From positions 60,814 through 124,813 of the forward strand of contig NZ_JBPOEA010000008.1 of NCBI RefSeq assembly GCF_052060035.1: a stretch of DNA of 64,000 nt. Direction: 5' to 3'. Below, piece by piece: positions 26,147 to 35,088 of the stretch (positions are counted from its first letter, which is position 1; each line of letters starts with the position of its first letter). The translations under genes were made by a program, and so were the position numbers. The DNA comes from Fodinibius sp052060035 (GTDB lineage: Bacteria; Bacteroidota; Rhodothermia; Balneolales; Balneolaceae). A model generated the notes under the pieces. The model was given only the letters and a program-made list of their open reading frames with translations. It was not told where the DNA came from and made no database searches.

Positions 26147-27676
26147 ATGGCTACGATAAACGTCACAAAAGCATCCGGAGAACAAGAGCCTTTCAATGAG
26201 GCTAAGCTTCGCCGCATGCTGGTTGCTACCGGTGCTGATTCTAAAGTGATTGACCAGGTAATTAAGGCTATAGAGGATAAACTCTATGATGGTATTTCTA
26301 CCCAAAGGATAACAGAAGAAGCATTTCGCCAGCTTCCAAAAAAATCAGAAAATATTCGATTCGATAAGATACCAACAGAACACGAACCACCTTCCGACTT
26401 TGATAGTGAAAGACTGGATAGGTTGCAACGCCACGCTTTCGATTATTTCTTGCATGAAACCAATCCGAATAACGGGCTGGTAGCAGACAATTCACAGTTG
26501 GGTTCGCCTGCCAGTATAGCATCGGTCGGTTTTGCACTAGGAGCCTATGTGGTAGGAGTCGAACGCGACTGGATATCACGAAGGGAAGCAATTCAACGTA
26601 CCTTATCCACCCTGCGCTTCTTTTGGACCAGCGAACAAAGTCCCGCTCCAAATGCTACCGGACACAAAGGGTTCTATTATCATTTTCTGGATATGAAGAC
26701 TGGGAAACGTGCTGGAAAGTGCGAGTTGTCGACGATCGATACTGGTATTCTGCTGGCTGGCATGCTTCTGGCTGCCACTTTTTTTGACCTCGATACCAAA
26801 CAGGAACAGGAAATACGTAACCTGGCCGATGACATTTACCGCCGTGTCGATTGGAAATGGGCCTGCAACGGTAAGGCCACAATCACCCACGGGTGGACAC
26901 CAGAGGACGGCTTTCTGCCATATCGGTGGGAAGGATATGACGAGGCTGGGCTCCTGTACTTCCTTGCTCTTGGCTCTCCGTCCCAACCGTTGCCGAAGGA
27001 AAGCTACAAAGCCTGGACTTCTTCCTATGAATGGAAAAAGATATATGGCTATGAATTCATCTACGGCGGACCGCTGTTCATCCACCAATATTCCCATATC
27101 TGGATCGATTTTCGTGGTATCCAGGACGCTTTTATGCGAGAAAAAGGAATCGACTATTTTGAAAACAGCAGTCGTGCTACCTATATCCAGCGTGATTACG
27201 CCATACGAAATCCATTAGACTTTAAAGGCTACGGGGAAAATTTCTGGGGAATAACAGCCAGTGACGGCCCGGGTTGGAGCACAAAAAAAGTCAACGGCAT
27301 TGAACGCTCCTTCTTTGGCTATATCGCCCGTGGCGCACCCTACGGACCCGATGATGGCACGGTTGCCCCGTGGGCTGTAGTCGCTTCGCTACCCTTCGCC
27401 CCTGAAATTGTATTGCCAACCATCCAAAATTTCCAAGACGTGTATCCCCAGATTACCGGGAAATATTGCCTGAGATGTAGTTTCAATCTTAGTTATCCCA
27501 ATAACCAAAAAAACCGGGATGGGTGGACGTCTTCCTATCATTATGGTATCAATCTTGGTCCGGTTGTCTTGATGATCGAAAATTATAGGTCTGGATTGAT
27601 CTGGAAGCTTATGCGTGGATCCAGGCATCTTGTGAATGGATTAAAAAAAGCAGGATTTAGAAACGGATGGTTATGA
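26147..27676 (+). CDS. ATP-cone domain fused to a glycoamylase-like (GH144-type) domain
   Basis: 509 residues. Residues 1-65 are an ATP-cone clearly paralogous to that of the upstream nuclease (INVTKASGEQEPFNEAKLRR and YDGISTQRITEEAF). Residues about 90-500 are a glycoamylase-like alpha/alpha-barrel: RLQRHAFDYFLHETNPNNGL, GKRAGKCELSTIDTGILLAG, DEAGLLYFLALGSPS and a C-terminal NLGPVVLMIENYRSGL. This family includes beta-1,2-glucan hydrolases and is usually exported; here no signal peptide exists, so the enzyme should be cytoplasmic. ATP-cone plus glycosidase is a combination I do not know. Eleven bp after the glutaredoxin-like gene. Confidence 0.8.
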   Translation: MATINVTKASGEQEPFNEAKLRRMLVATGADSKVIDQVIKAIEDKLYDGISTQRITEEAFRQLPKKSENIRFDKIPTEHEPPSDFDSERLDRLQRHAFDYFLHETNPNNGLVADNSQLGSPASIASVGFALGAYVVGVERDWISRREAIQRTLSTLRFFWTSEQSPAPNATGHKGFYYHFLDMKTGKRAGKCELSTIDTGILLAGMLLAATFFDLDTKQEQEIRNLADDIYRRVDWKWACNGKATITHGWTPEDGFLPYRWEGYDEAGLLYFLALGSPSQPLPKESYKAWTSSYEWKKIYGYEFIYGGPLFIHQYSHIWIDFRGIQDAFMREKGIDYFENSSRATYIQRDYAIRNPLDFKGYGENFWGITASDGPGWSTKKVNGIERSFFGYIARGAPYGPDDGTVAPWAVVASLPFAPEIVLPTIQNFQDVYPQITGKYCLRCSFNLSYPNNQKNRDGWTSSYHYGINLGPVVLMIENYRSGLIWKLMRGSRHLVNGLKKAGFRNGWL

Positions 27677-27728
27677 ATCCTATTAAAAGAAGTTTATCAT
27701 GAATTAACTTTAACTTGAGAAGAGAGTT

Positions 27729-28652
27729 ATGATGAATAAAAAAGACGTTGGATTTTATCTGGTAATAGTAGGACTCCTCGTTTTTCTATCCTCATGTCAA
27801 ATGGGAGGCTCTGGCTATATGAGTGAGGAACAACGGGAGGAATTAGAAACCGCCTATGATTCTCTGCAATCTAATTACAAAAAGCTGTTGACAAACTATG
27901 AAGGCGCAATGGACACTCTGCCGTCTGACTTACAATCGCTCTACAACCAGATGCAGAAAATGCACGATGATATGGATGTCAGTCACCGTCAAATGATGGC
28001 TGGCAACATGGGACGTCATATGCAGGGCGATAATATGATGGCTGAAGGCATGGGCATGCACATGCAAAGTCATATGACCGGTGAGTGGTATAGTCAGATG
28101 ATGGGCATGCATGAGCAAATGGCCCAAATACACCAGCGAATGGGACAACAAGATATGGCCCGGATAAACCGTCATCTCTCCGAAGAGTATGGTAATATGA
28201 GAAAAATGATTCCCGGCCTGGATGAGCCCAGCGAGGTGCCTTTTAATGAGGAAGGAGATCCTGCGTTATTAAATGGTGAAAACCTGTATTCTCAAAACTG
28301 CGCCTCCTGTCACGGAGGTAATGCCGAGGGTGTATCAGGCGTATTTCCACCACTGGTCGATTCAGAGTGGATTACCAGCGATAAATCCGTTCCCATCCGA
28401 ATTTTACTTCATGGTCTACAAGGTGAGATTGAAGTACAAGAACAAGAATATCAAGGCAGCATGCCTTCTTTTAAAGCACGGCTCAGTGCAGCAGAAATAG
28501 CGGCCATTCTCAATCACCTGCGCGAGGAAAGTGAGGGAGATCAACCGAACATTTCCCAAGAAGACATCATCCGAATTAGCAATACCTACAGCGACCGAGC
28601 TACTCCTTGGAATGCAGAAGAGTTGAATGCACAAGAACAAGGCAACCAATAA
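27729..28652 (+). CDS. Met/His-rich lipoprotein with C-terminal cytochrome c domain
   Basis: 307 residues; start at 27729 or the adjacent ATG at 27732. The lipoprotein signal ends VFLSSCQMG. A helical, Met-rich middle region (about 80-150; repeated MMAGNMGRHMQ, MGMHMQSHM) probably binds Cu(I). The last ~115 residues are a class I cytochrome c domain with haem motif NCASCHGG (about residue 190) and a possible axial Met in GSMPSF. Exported, probably inner- or outer-membrane anchored. Haem plus Met cluster suggests copper oxidation or electron exchange with copper, by inference. The next gene follows after 1 bp. Confidence 0.85.
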   Translation: MMNKKDVGFYLVIVGLLVFLSSCQMGGSGYMSEEQREELETAYDSLQSNYKKLLTNYEGAMDTLPSDLQSLYNQMQKMHDDMDVSHRQMMAGNMGRHMQGDNMMAEGMGMHMQSHMTGEWYSQMMGMHEQMAQIHQRMGQQDMARINRHLSEEYGNMRKMIPGLDEPSEVPFNEEGDPALLNGENLYSQNCASCHGGNAEGVSGVFPPLVDSEWITSDKSVPIRILLHGLQGEIEVQEQEYQGSMPSFKARLSAAEIAAILNHLREESEGDQPNISQEDIIRISNTYSDRATPWNAEELNAQEQGNQ

Positions 28653-28653
28653 T

Positions 28654-29484
28654 ATGCATGCCGAGTCTAATAAAACAGCACTTGTTCTCTGCGGAGGTGG
28701 GGCCCAAGGCGCTGCCGAAATTGGTTTCTATCAAGCTATGGTGGAGCAGGGGGTAAAGCCGGATTATATTATTGGCACTTCAATTGGGGCTATTAACGGG
28801 GCTTTCATTGCCTCTGGACTAGATATAAGTCAATTAAAAGAACTATGGAAAGGAATTTCAGAACAGAAACTTTATCGGTTCAACCCGGAGCTTCTATGGA
28901 AATGGGGAAATGCTTCTAGTTTATTCAAACCCACAGGTAAAAAGAAATTTCTACAACATCACTTGCCGGTAGATACATTTGAAGAACTTTCGATCCCTTT
29001 AACTGTTGTAGCAACTGATCTCCAAAAGGCAAGTTCTACATATCTTGATAAAGGTCCGTTAATGCCCGCCTTAATGGCCAGTAGTGCCCTTCCCGTTTAT
29101 TTTCCGCCACAAGTGATTAACAACAATCAGTTGGTAGATGGCGGAATTTCCAATAACATACCTATTGACAAGGCTTACGATCTTGGAGCCGATACTATTT
29201 ATTGCATTTTAAGTGAATGCCGACATCAGTTCAGCAATACCGTAACTGGATTGTTTAACATGATAATTCGCACGGCCCAGGTCAGCCAGCACCAAAAACT
29301 TAGAAACGACATTCAAAAAATTGCTGCCAGTACGGAGCTGTATCTCTTGGATCTCTGCATTAATACCCATTTAACAAGTGTACTGGATTTCAGCAAGACC
29401 GAAATGATCATTGAAGAAGCGTACCAATTTTCCAGACGAGCCCTGGAACAAGGTTATGGATGCGTACCTTTGCCGATTGAATAA
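28654..29484 (+). CDS. Patatin-like phospholipase
   Basis: 276 residues from the ATG at 28654; an earlier in-frame start at 28627 overlaps the cytochrome gene. Patatin signatures: oxyanion loop LCGGGAQGAAEIGFY, nucleophile elbow GTSIGAING (Ser43) and the dyad aspartate in LVDGGISNNIP. No signal peptide or long hydrophobic segment, so a cytoplasmic or peripheral lipid acyl hydrolase of the RssA/YchK kind. Part of the operon from 22940. Confidence 0.92.
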   Translation: MHAESNKTALVLCGGGAQGAAEIGFYQAMVEQGVKPDYIIGTSIGAINGAFIASGLDISQLKELWKGISEQKLYRFNPELLWKWGNASSLFKPTGKKKFLQHHLPVDTFEELSIPLTVVATDLQKASSTYLDKGPLMPALMASSALPVYFPPQVINNNQLVDGGISNNIPIDKAYDLGADTIYCILSECRHQFSNTVTGLFNMIIRTAQVSQHQKLRNDIQKIAASTELYLLDLCINTHLTSVLDFSKTEMIIEEAYQFSRRALEQGYGCVPLPIE

Positions 29485-29505
29485 CTAAATAACTATACTC
29501 GATTA

Positions 29506-30210
29506 ATGCCTGAGAAAAAAACAGAGAACTGCTCAAAACTATTCTTTATCCTGTGTTTGTATATTTTACTTCCGTCATCCGGTTTCGGACAGGATACCCA
29601 AATGCTGCTCTTTGAAATTGACGGAAACCAGTACAAAAAATGTAACTATAGCAAAGACGGAGAGTTGGAATCGTACCAAAAGCTGATAGTCGGTTCCATA
29701 GAAGAAAAAGCCAATACCTATCGTCTTCCGGTTGAACTTTATTCATACAATGCAAAAGGGGAGCTACAAGACAGCACCAAAACCCTTTATACCTGCCAAC
29801 CAGATGAACAAAAAGTTTTGCTAAATGTTTTCCCCTTTACAGATTACGGGAAAGGCAGTGAAATCAAGGTCAACCTGTTGGATACGAATGCTTTTTACCC
29901 AACGGCTCCCAAGCCCGGATGGGAGATGGAATCTATTGAATTTGCCTTGAATATTGATAAAGGGCTGGTGGGCTTTTTGGGAGGAAAGAGTAAAATTACC
30001 ATCTACGACCGGCGGGTGGTATCTAACGACACGCTGCAGGCCGGGCAGTATCAAATTAACTCAGATGTAGATCTTGGGGTGTATGTACTCGGCATAAAAG
30101 TAAAAGGGTTTGCTTACGGGGTGATTGAAATCGTAGATAAAGAACGGGGAATCATACGCCAAAAACTTACCAGTGAAGACGGGAGTTATTTTATGATACG
30201 CTTACTATAA
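29506..30210 (+). CDS. Hypothetical exported protein
   Basis: 234 residues with an N-terminal signal (LFFILCLYILLPSSGFGQ) and a beta-rich mature chain without cysteine clusters or recognised catalytic motif. Two segments, VGSIEEKANTYRLPVELYSY and the final GVIEIVDKERGIIRQKL, suggest a lipid- or ligand-binding beta sheet such as DUF3108-type proteins, but I cannot assign a family. Twenty-one bp after the patatin gene. Confidence 0.6.
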   Translation: MPEKKTENCSKLFFILCLYILLPSSGFGQDTQMLLFEIDGNQYKKCNYSKDGELESYQKLIVGSIEEKANTYRLPVELYSYNAKGELQDSTKTLYTCQPDEQKVLLNVFPFTDYGKGSEIKVNLLDTNAFYPTAPKPGWEMESIEFALNIDKGLVGFLGGKSKITIYDRRVVSNDTLQAGQYQINSDVDLGVYVLGIKVKGFAYGVIEIVDKERGIIRQKLTSEDGSYFMIRLL

Positions 30211-30250
30211 ATCCGAATAAAAATAAATTTAATATACAGTCTCGATTCGA

Positions 30251-30892
30251 ATGAATAATTCAAATCCTAAACAAACCCAATTTACTAAAAAGCGATATAA
30301 CGCTACATCAGTTATTTATAACCTAATGGAGTGGCCGGTCGAGCAATTGTGGTATAAAAAATGGCGACAAAAACTATGGCAACAAATTCACGGACCAACG
30401 GTATTGGAAATCGGAGTAGGCACAGGCAAAAATATCCCCTACTATCCCGATGAGATTAAGTTAACAGGAATTGACCTTTCTCCGGGCATGCTAAAACGGG
30501 CCAAACAACTGCTTGATAAAAAGCAACAAGACCGTGTTACCCTTAAAGAGATGGATGCCCAAGACATGGACTTTCCTGACAACCACTTCGACGATCTGGT
30601 TGCCACTTTCGTGTTTTGCTCGGTGCCCGATCCCATATTGGGATTAAAGGAAGCCCTGCGCGTCACCAAGTCCGGCGGGAAACTGTATCTGCTAGAACAC
30701 ATGAAGCCGGAACAACCCGTTTTGGCCGGCATAATAGAAAAACTGGATGCTCCCATTCATTATTTAAGTGACGTTCATATTGCCCGCCAGACAGTTGCAA
30801 ATGTTGAAAAGGCCGGCTGGAGTATTGAAAGGGTTCAGGATTTAACTGCGAAGGGCATCTTCAAAAAAATCGAAGCGAGCAAACCGCATTAA
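30251..30892 (+). CDS. Class I SAM-dependent methyltransferase (phospholipid/UbiE-like)
   Basis: 213 residues with the SAM motif I TVLEIGVGTGKNIPYY, acidic motif II LTGIDLSPGMLKRA, motif post-I MDAQDMDFPDNHFDDLVATF and LRVTKSGGKLYLLEHM. The early YNLMEWPVEQLWYKKWR segment is typical of bacterial PmtA-like phosphatidylethanolamine methyltransferases and related enzymes; UbiE-type substrates are also possible. Last gene of the operon from 22940; its stop overlaps by 4 nt the stop of the convergent histidine kinase gene. Confidence 0.88.
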   Translation: MNNSNPKQTQFTKKRYNATSVIYNLMEWPVEQLWYKKWRQKLWQQIHGPTVLEIGVGTGKNIPYYPDEIKLTGIDLSPGMLKRAKQLLDKKQQDRVTLKEMDAQDMDFPDNHFDDLVATFVFCSVPDPILGLKEALRVTKSGGKLYLLEHMKPEQPVLAGIIEKLDAPIHYLSDVHIARQTVANVEKAGWSIERVQDLTAKGIFKKIEASKPH

Positions 30893-32337
30893 GCCCCTTT
30901 ATCTTTTGCTAGCGGAAATTCAACCACAAAGGTACTCCCTTCACCTTGCCCCTCACTGTAGGCACGAATTTTTCCATTGTATAATTCTACAATAGCCTTA
31001 ACGAGTGGCAATCCCAATCCACTACCCCGATTTTCTTGAACATCCCGTTGATTAGCCCGATAGAATCGTTCAAATAAATGCTTTTTCGTTTGTTCATCGA
31101 ATCCAATGCCTGTATCACTAAGATGTAGCACGACCTTACCGCTGGATCGCTTAAGCTGTAAGTCTATAGATCCACCCTCGGGAGTATATTTCAATGCATT
31201 TTCCAACAGATTATTGATAACCTCCTCGATATAAGCTTCATGCGCTCGGACTTGCAGTTCAGGATCAATTTGTGTTTGAATACTGATATTCTTTGCCTGA
31301 GCACTTTCCTGGTGTTGATCGGCCACTGCTTCTGTAATACGGCTGACGCTAACGATATCCGGTTTCGACCGATGTACCGATTCCACCCGTGAAAGTTGCA
31401 GCAACAGATGCACCATTTCGCTCATCTTGCGAACTTCAGTCAGCATTCGCCCTATTGTTTCCTGGTACTCCTCTTTGGATCGGGGTTTACGGAGCATAAT
31501 CTCGGCATCACTGCGCATCGATGAAAGTGGGGTCATGAGTTCGTGGGCGGCGTCGGAGGTAAAGCGTTTCTCCCGTTCAAAACCTTTTTGCAGGCGATTG
31601 AGCATCATATTAAAGGTTTCGGCCAAGTCGGTCAGCTCGTCTTTTACCTGGTAGTTTACCGGAATACGTTTGTCTAAATCGGTAGCTGTGATTGATTTGG
31701 CTGCTTCATTAATAGAGGCTACCGGTGTTAGTGCTCTTCGGGAAAGCCAGTATCCTCCGAGGATAGAAAATGCCACGCTTATTGCAATTAGAACGAATAG
31801 ATACTGCCTGAACCGACTCAGCTCCTCGTGCAAGGTCCATTCGAAGCCGGTAACCTCCAGCCAGCCGCAAAGCTGACCACTGTCATCCATAATAGGATAA
31901 AACAGTGTCCGTGCTGGCAGATCCTGCCACTGACTGCTAAAGGAATATTCCTCGGGCCTGTCGGGAATACCGGTATTCAATGGCTGTTTTACATCCACAA
32001 AGTTGGGGCTTTTATAAATCAGGCTGTCCTCTTGGTTGTACAATCGAACATAGGTTCCGTATTCCACGCCGCTTTTAAGTGCTGCATTCCTACTGTATCC
32101 TGTAAGATCAATGGAAAGTGAATCCCCGGTGGTATCGATATGTGGAAGCAACTGCTCGGCTTCAAAGCGAAGGTGCCTGTCATAATTATGATGAATGGAC
32201 TGGTGAAAGGTCTCGTATAAGAAGTACCCAAACAGGCTAAGCATCACGAACAGACTTAACCCATACCAAAATGCCAGTTTTTTAGAAATTGACAGTCGAT
32301 CAAAAAAACTCGTCAAACTACTCACAATCTTACTCAT
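30889..32337 (-). CDS. Sensor histidine kinase (CusS-like)
   Basis: 482 residues. TM1 (about 18-42), a periplasmic sensor loop (about 43-165), TM2 (about 170-190), HAMP, HisKA with SDAAHELMTPLSSM (phospho-accepting His about 257) and HATPase_c with NLLENALKYTP, DTGIGF and GSGLGLPLVKAIVE. The layout is that of CusS/PcoS/CopS. The gene overlaps the upstream response regulator gene by 8 nt, so the two are translationally coupled. Adjacent to copA on the other strand, it most likely detects periplasmic Cu/Ag; the ligand is inferred. Confidence 0.92.
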   Translation of the reverse strand: MSKIVSSLTSFFDRLSISKKLAFWYGLSLFVMLSLFGYFLYETFHQSIHHNYDRHLRFEAEQLLPHIDTTGDSLSIDLTGYSRNAALKSGVEYGTYVRLYNQEDSLIYKSPNFVDVKQPLNTGIPDRPEEYSFSSQWQDLPARTLFYPIMDDSGQLCGWLEVTGFEWTLHEELSRFRQYLFVLIAISVAFSILGGYWLSRRALTPVASINEAAKSITATDLDKRIPVNYQVKDELTDLAETFNMMLNRLQKGFEREKRFTSDAAHELMTPLSSMRSDAEIMLRKPRSKEEYQETIGRMLTEVRKMSEMVHLLLQLSRVESVHRSKPDIVSVSRITEAVADQHQESAQAKNISIQTQIDPELQVRAHEAYIEEVINNLLENALKYTPEGGSIDLQLKRSSGKVVLHLSDTGIGFDEQTKKHLFERFYRANQRDVQENRGSGLGLPLVKAIVELYNGKIRAYSEGQGEGSTFVVEFPLAKDKGA

Positions 32338-33052
32338 CTTCTTTTATCAGATCAGTATTTAGTCGATATCCTGCGCCCCGGATGGTTTCAATCGCCTGGG
32401 AGTGATCCTCCAAAAATTCTTGCCCGCACTCTTCTAAAGATTCGGCCAGCTTCTGTCGCAGGGTTGATATGGTCGCCTCAATAGTATTATCACTTACGTG
32501 GTAGGCCGACCCCCATACCCGCTCTGCCAGCTGGGTCTTTGAGAATACTGTTTCCGGCTTACTCAACAAAAGTTCCAATAAGATAAATTCTTTGGGCCGA
32601 AGCGATCGTTTAATGCCACATATTTTAACCCAATGCTTACGTGAATCAAGCTCAATAGGACCCACCGAAACCACTTCATTATTCTGCATCTCTGTGGAAC
32701 GACGCCCTAATGCTCGAACGCGGGCCAAGAGCTCTTCAAAAGAGAACGGCTTACCCATGTAATCGTCTGCTCCCGCATCAAGCCCTGAGACCTTGTGATC
32801 CAGATCCCCCAGTGCCGTAAGCATGAGAACTGGAAAGGTCCGGTCTTCTGCCCGCCAATGCTCCAAAATTTGCTTGCCATCACGGTTAGGCAGCCGCCAG
32901 TCCAGGATAACCATATCGTAATCATTCACCAGTCCCTGCAGCTCGGCTTCCTCTCCGTCGTGCATCACTTCCACCACGTGACCTTCCTCTTCCAGTCCCC
33001 GCTTCAAATTATTGGCCAGCTGCTTTTCATCCTCCACTAAAAATATCCACAT
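32330..33052 (-). CDS. OmpR-family response regulator (CusR/CopR-like)
   Basis: 240 residues: receiver domain with phosphorylatable Asp in MVILDWRLPN (about Asp52), the Lys in YMGKPFSFEEL, and a C-terminal winged helix (KEFILLELLLSKPETVFSKT, HVSDNTIEATISTLR). OmpR/PhoB winged helices bind direct repeats with 11-bp period, exactly the TTTAAG repeats found at six operon starts here. It is the only OmpR-family regulator in the window and is divergent from copA, whose promoter carries such a site. It is the best candidate regulator of that regulon (inference). Confidence 0.93.
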   Translation of the reverse strand: MWIFLVEDEKQLANNLKRGLEEEGHVVEVMHDGEEAELQGLVNDYDMVILDWRLPNRDGKQILEHWRAEDRTFPVLMLTALGDLDHKVSGLDAGADDYMGKPFSFEELLARVRALGRRSTEMQNNEVVSVGPIELDSRKHWVKICGIKRSLRPKEFILLELLLSKPETVFSKTQLAERVWGSAYHVSDNTIEATISTLRQKLAESLEECGQEFLEDHSQAIETIRGAGYRLNTDLIKEDE

Positions 33053-33113
33053 AAAAAAGTAATTCTATTTCATGAAATAACACCCTAAGATAAAAGACAC
33101 TGACCAATAATGT

Positions 33114-33146
33114 TTTAAGCTTAATTTAAGGTTCAGTTTGTATGTT
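33114..33146 (+). promoter_or_regulatory. Copper-box D upstream of copA
   Basis: TTTAAG at 33114-33119 and 33125-33130 in a sequence identical to box A over 18 bp, then a 10-nt gap and TATGTT (33141-33146), 62 bp before the copA start. It is in the intergenic region shared with the divergent two-component genes. Confidence 0.78.
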
Positions 33147-33207
33147 TCGGTTCGACATTTGGAAACCAACGTTTTAGCTAATTAAAAACAATAGGTTACG
33201 CTGATTT

Positions 33208-35031
33208 ATGAGTGACGATAATAATAATGGTATGAATCGCCGCACCTTTCTCCGATATGCTGGCTCCTTAGCAGCTTTTGCCGGGGCAAGTGCGGTATTG
33301 CCGGGCTACGCGTTAGCGGGCTTCAGCAATGAGAAGCGGGAAGTGTTAACTCCCAAGGGCCCTGACAATGTCATTGATTTGACAATCGGTAAAATGCCTC
33401 ACAAGATTGACGGTAAGCGGGGTGAAGCCATAGGTATCAATGGTTCGGTGCCGGGGCCCTTAATCCGCCTGCAAGAAGGACAAGACGTAATGCTTCGAGT
33501 AACCAACGAACTGGATGATACGACTTCGATCCACTGGCATGGTATCCTGTTGCCCTTCCAGATGGATGGCGTACCCGGAGTTAGTTTTGACGGTATCGCT
33601 CCCGGTGAGACCTTTGAATACCGGTATCCGGTACGGCAAAGTGGCACCTATTGGTACCATAGTCACTCGGGACTGCAGGAACAACTTGGCCACTACGGAC
33701 CGCTGGTTATTGATCCTGCCGATGAGGATCCGGTTGAATATGATCGGGACTACCCGATTGTACTTTCCGACTGGACGTTCGAAGATCCTCACGACGTGTT
33801 AGCCAACAACATCAAAATGGAGGGCTATTACAACTACCAGAAGCGAGATCTTGGAGAGTTTTTCAGTGATGTTAAAAAGAACGGCCTTGGCGACACGATT
33901 AAAGACTATGCCATGTTCGGGAATATGCGGATGAGCGCCACCGATCTACTGGATGTCACCGGGGCTACCTACACCTACTTAATGAATGGCCACGGCCCCA
34001 ACTCCAACTGGAACGCCCTGTTCAAGAAAGGGGAAAAAGTGCGCCTGCGATTTATCAATGCCTCAGCGGGTACTACCGCTTTTGATGTTCGCATTCCCGG
34101 CCTGGAGATGACTGTGGTAGCAGCCGATGGACAGAATGTAGAGCCGGTACCCATTGACGAATTTCGCATCGGTATTGCCGAGACTTATGATGTGATTGTA
34201 GAACCCAAAGAGGAAAAACCTTATACCATTTTTGCCGAATCGCTTGACCGCAGCGGCTATGCCCGTGGCACACTTGCACCACGCGAAGGCATGTCAGCAC
34301 AAGTGCCTGATCTCCGCCCACGACCCAAGCGGGATATGAAAGACATGGGCATGATGATGTCGATGGGCGGCATGGATATGGAAGGCGACGACATGGAAGG
34401 AATGGACCATGGGGATATGGATCACGGGGATATGGATCATGGCAACATGGATATGTCCAAAGATCCCAAATCCCCCGTAAAACACGGTCCCGACAAGCAC
34501 GGACCGGGCGCTGCTGCCATTGCACAGAACCAATTTGACCGTCTAGACGAACCAGGCATTGGCTTGGGCAACGACGGACGAAAAGTGCTGGTCTATAACG
34601 ATCTGAAAAGCCTGCGTCCTAATAAAGACACCCGCGATGCCAAGCGAGAAGTAGAGCTGCACCTAACCGGTAACATGGAACGCTACATGTGGTCGTTTGA
34701 TGGTAAGCAGTTTCATGAGGTCGATGGTCCTATTGAATTCAAACACAATGAACGACTGCGTCTCACACTGGTCAACGACACCATGATGGAACATCCCATT
34801 CACCTGCACGGGATGTGGATGGAGCTGGAAAACGGCAATGGGCAGCATAATCCCCGGCAGCACACCCTGCTTGTACAACCGGCACAGCGCATTTCAGCCC
34901 TTATTACGCCACGCGACAAGGGACGTTGGGCTTTCCACTGCCACATCCTGTATCACATGGAACGCGGCATGTTCCGCGTAGTTCAGGTGGCCGATGAAAA
35001 TGGAAGCATTTACGGACAGGACTATTCGTAA
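33208..35031 (+). CDS. copA: Copper-resistance multicopper oxidase CopA (PcoA type)
   Basis: 607 residues with a Tat signal (MNRRTFLRYAGSLAAF) for export of the folded enzyme. Three cupredoxin domains with the copper ligands SIHWHGILLP, YWYHSHSGLQEQ, HPIHLHGMWM and FHCHILYHMERGMF. Residues about 375-430 form a Met/Asp/His-rich insert (MDHGDMDHGDMDHGNMDM) that binds additional copper, typical of CopA/PcoA. It oxidises Cu(I) to the less toxic Cu(II) in the periplasm. Preceded by copper-box D and followed 57 bp later by copB. Confidence 0.96.
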   Translation: MSDDNNNGMNRRTFLRYAGSLAAFAGASAVLPGYALAGFSNEKREVLTPKGPDNVIDLTIGKMPHKIDGKRGEAIGINGSVPGPLIRLQEGQDVMLRVTNELDDTTSIHWHGILLPFQMDGVPGVSFDGIAPGETFEYRYPVRQSGTYWYHSHSGLQEQLGHYGPLVIDPADEDPVEYDRDYPIVLSDWTFEDPHDVLANNIKMEGYYNYQKRDLGEFFSDVKKNGLGDTIKDYAMFGNMRMSATDLLDVTGATYTYLMNGHGPNSNWNALFKKGEKVRLRFINASAGTTAFDVRIPGLEMTVVAADGQNVEPVPIDEFRIGIAETYDVIVEPKEEKPYTIFAESLDRSGYARGTLAPREGMSAQVPDLRPRPKRDMKDMGMMMSMGGMDMEGDDMEGMDHGDMDHGDMDHGNMDMSKDPKSPVKHGPDKHGPGAAAIAQNQFDRLDEPGIGLGNDGRKVLVYNDLKSLRPNKDTRDAKREVELHLTGNMERYMWSFDGKQFHEVDGPIEFKHNERLRLTLVNDTMMEHPIHLHGMWMELENGNGQHNPRQHTLLVQPAQRISALITPRDKGRWAFHCHILYHMERGMFRVVQVADENGSIYGQDYS

Positions 35032-35088
35032 ACAGACCCAGCGAGCCTTCACGAACGAATTCTATCTGACATACAAAATTGCAACATA

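Noticed and set aside
34073..34525. Minus-strand ORF over the copA Met-rich insert
   Set aside because: Composition (Pro/His/Cys/Arg) is the reverse complement of the GAC-ATG-GAT repeats of copA; no signal or start context.
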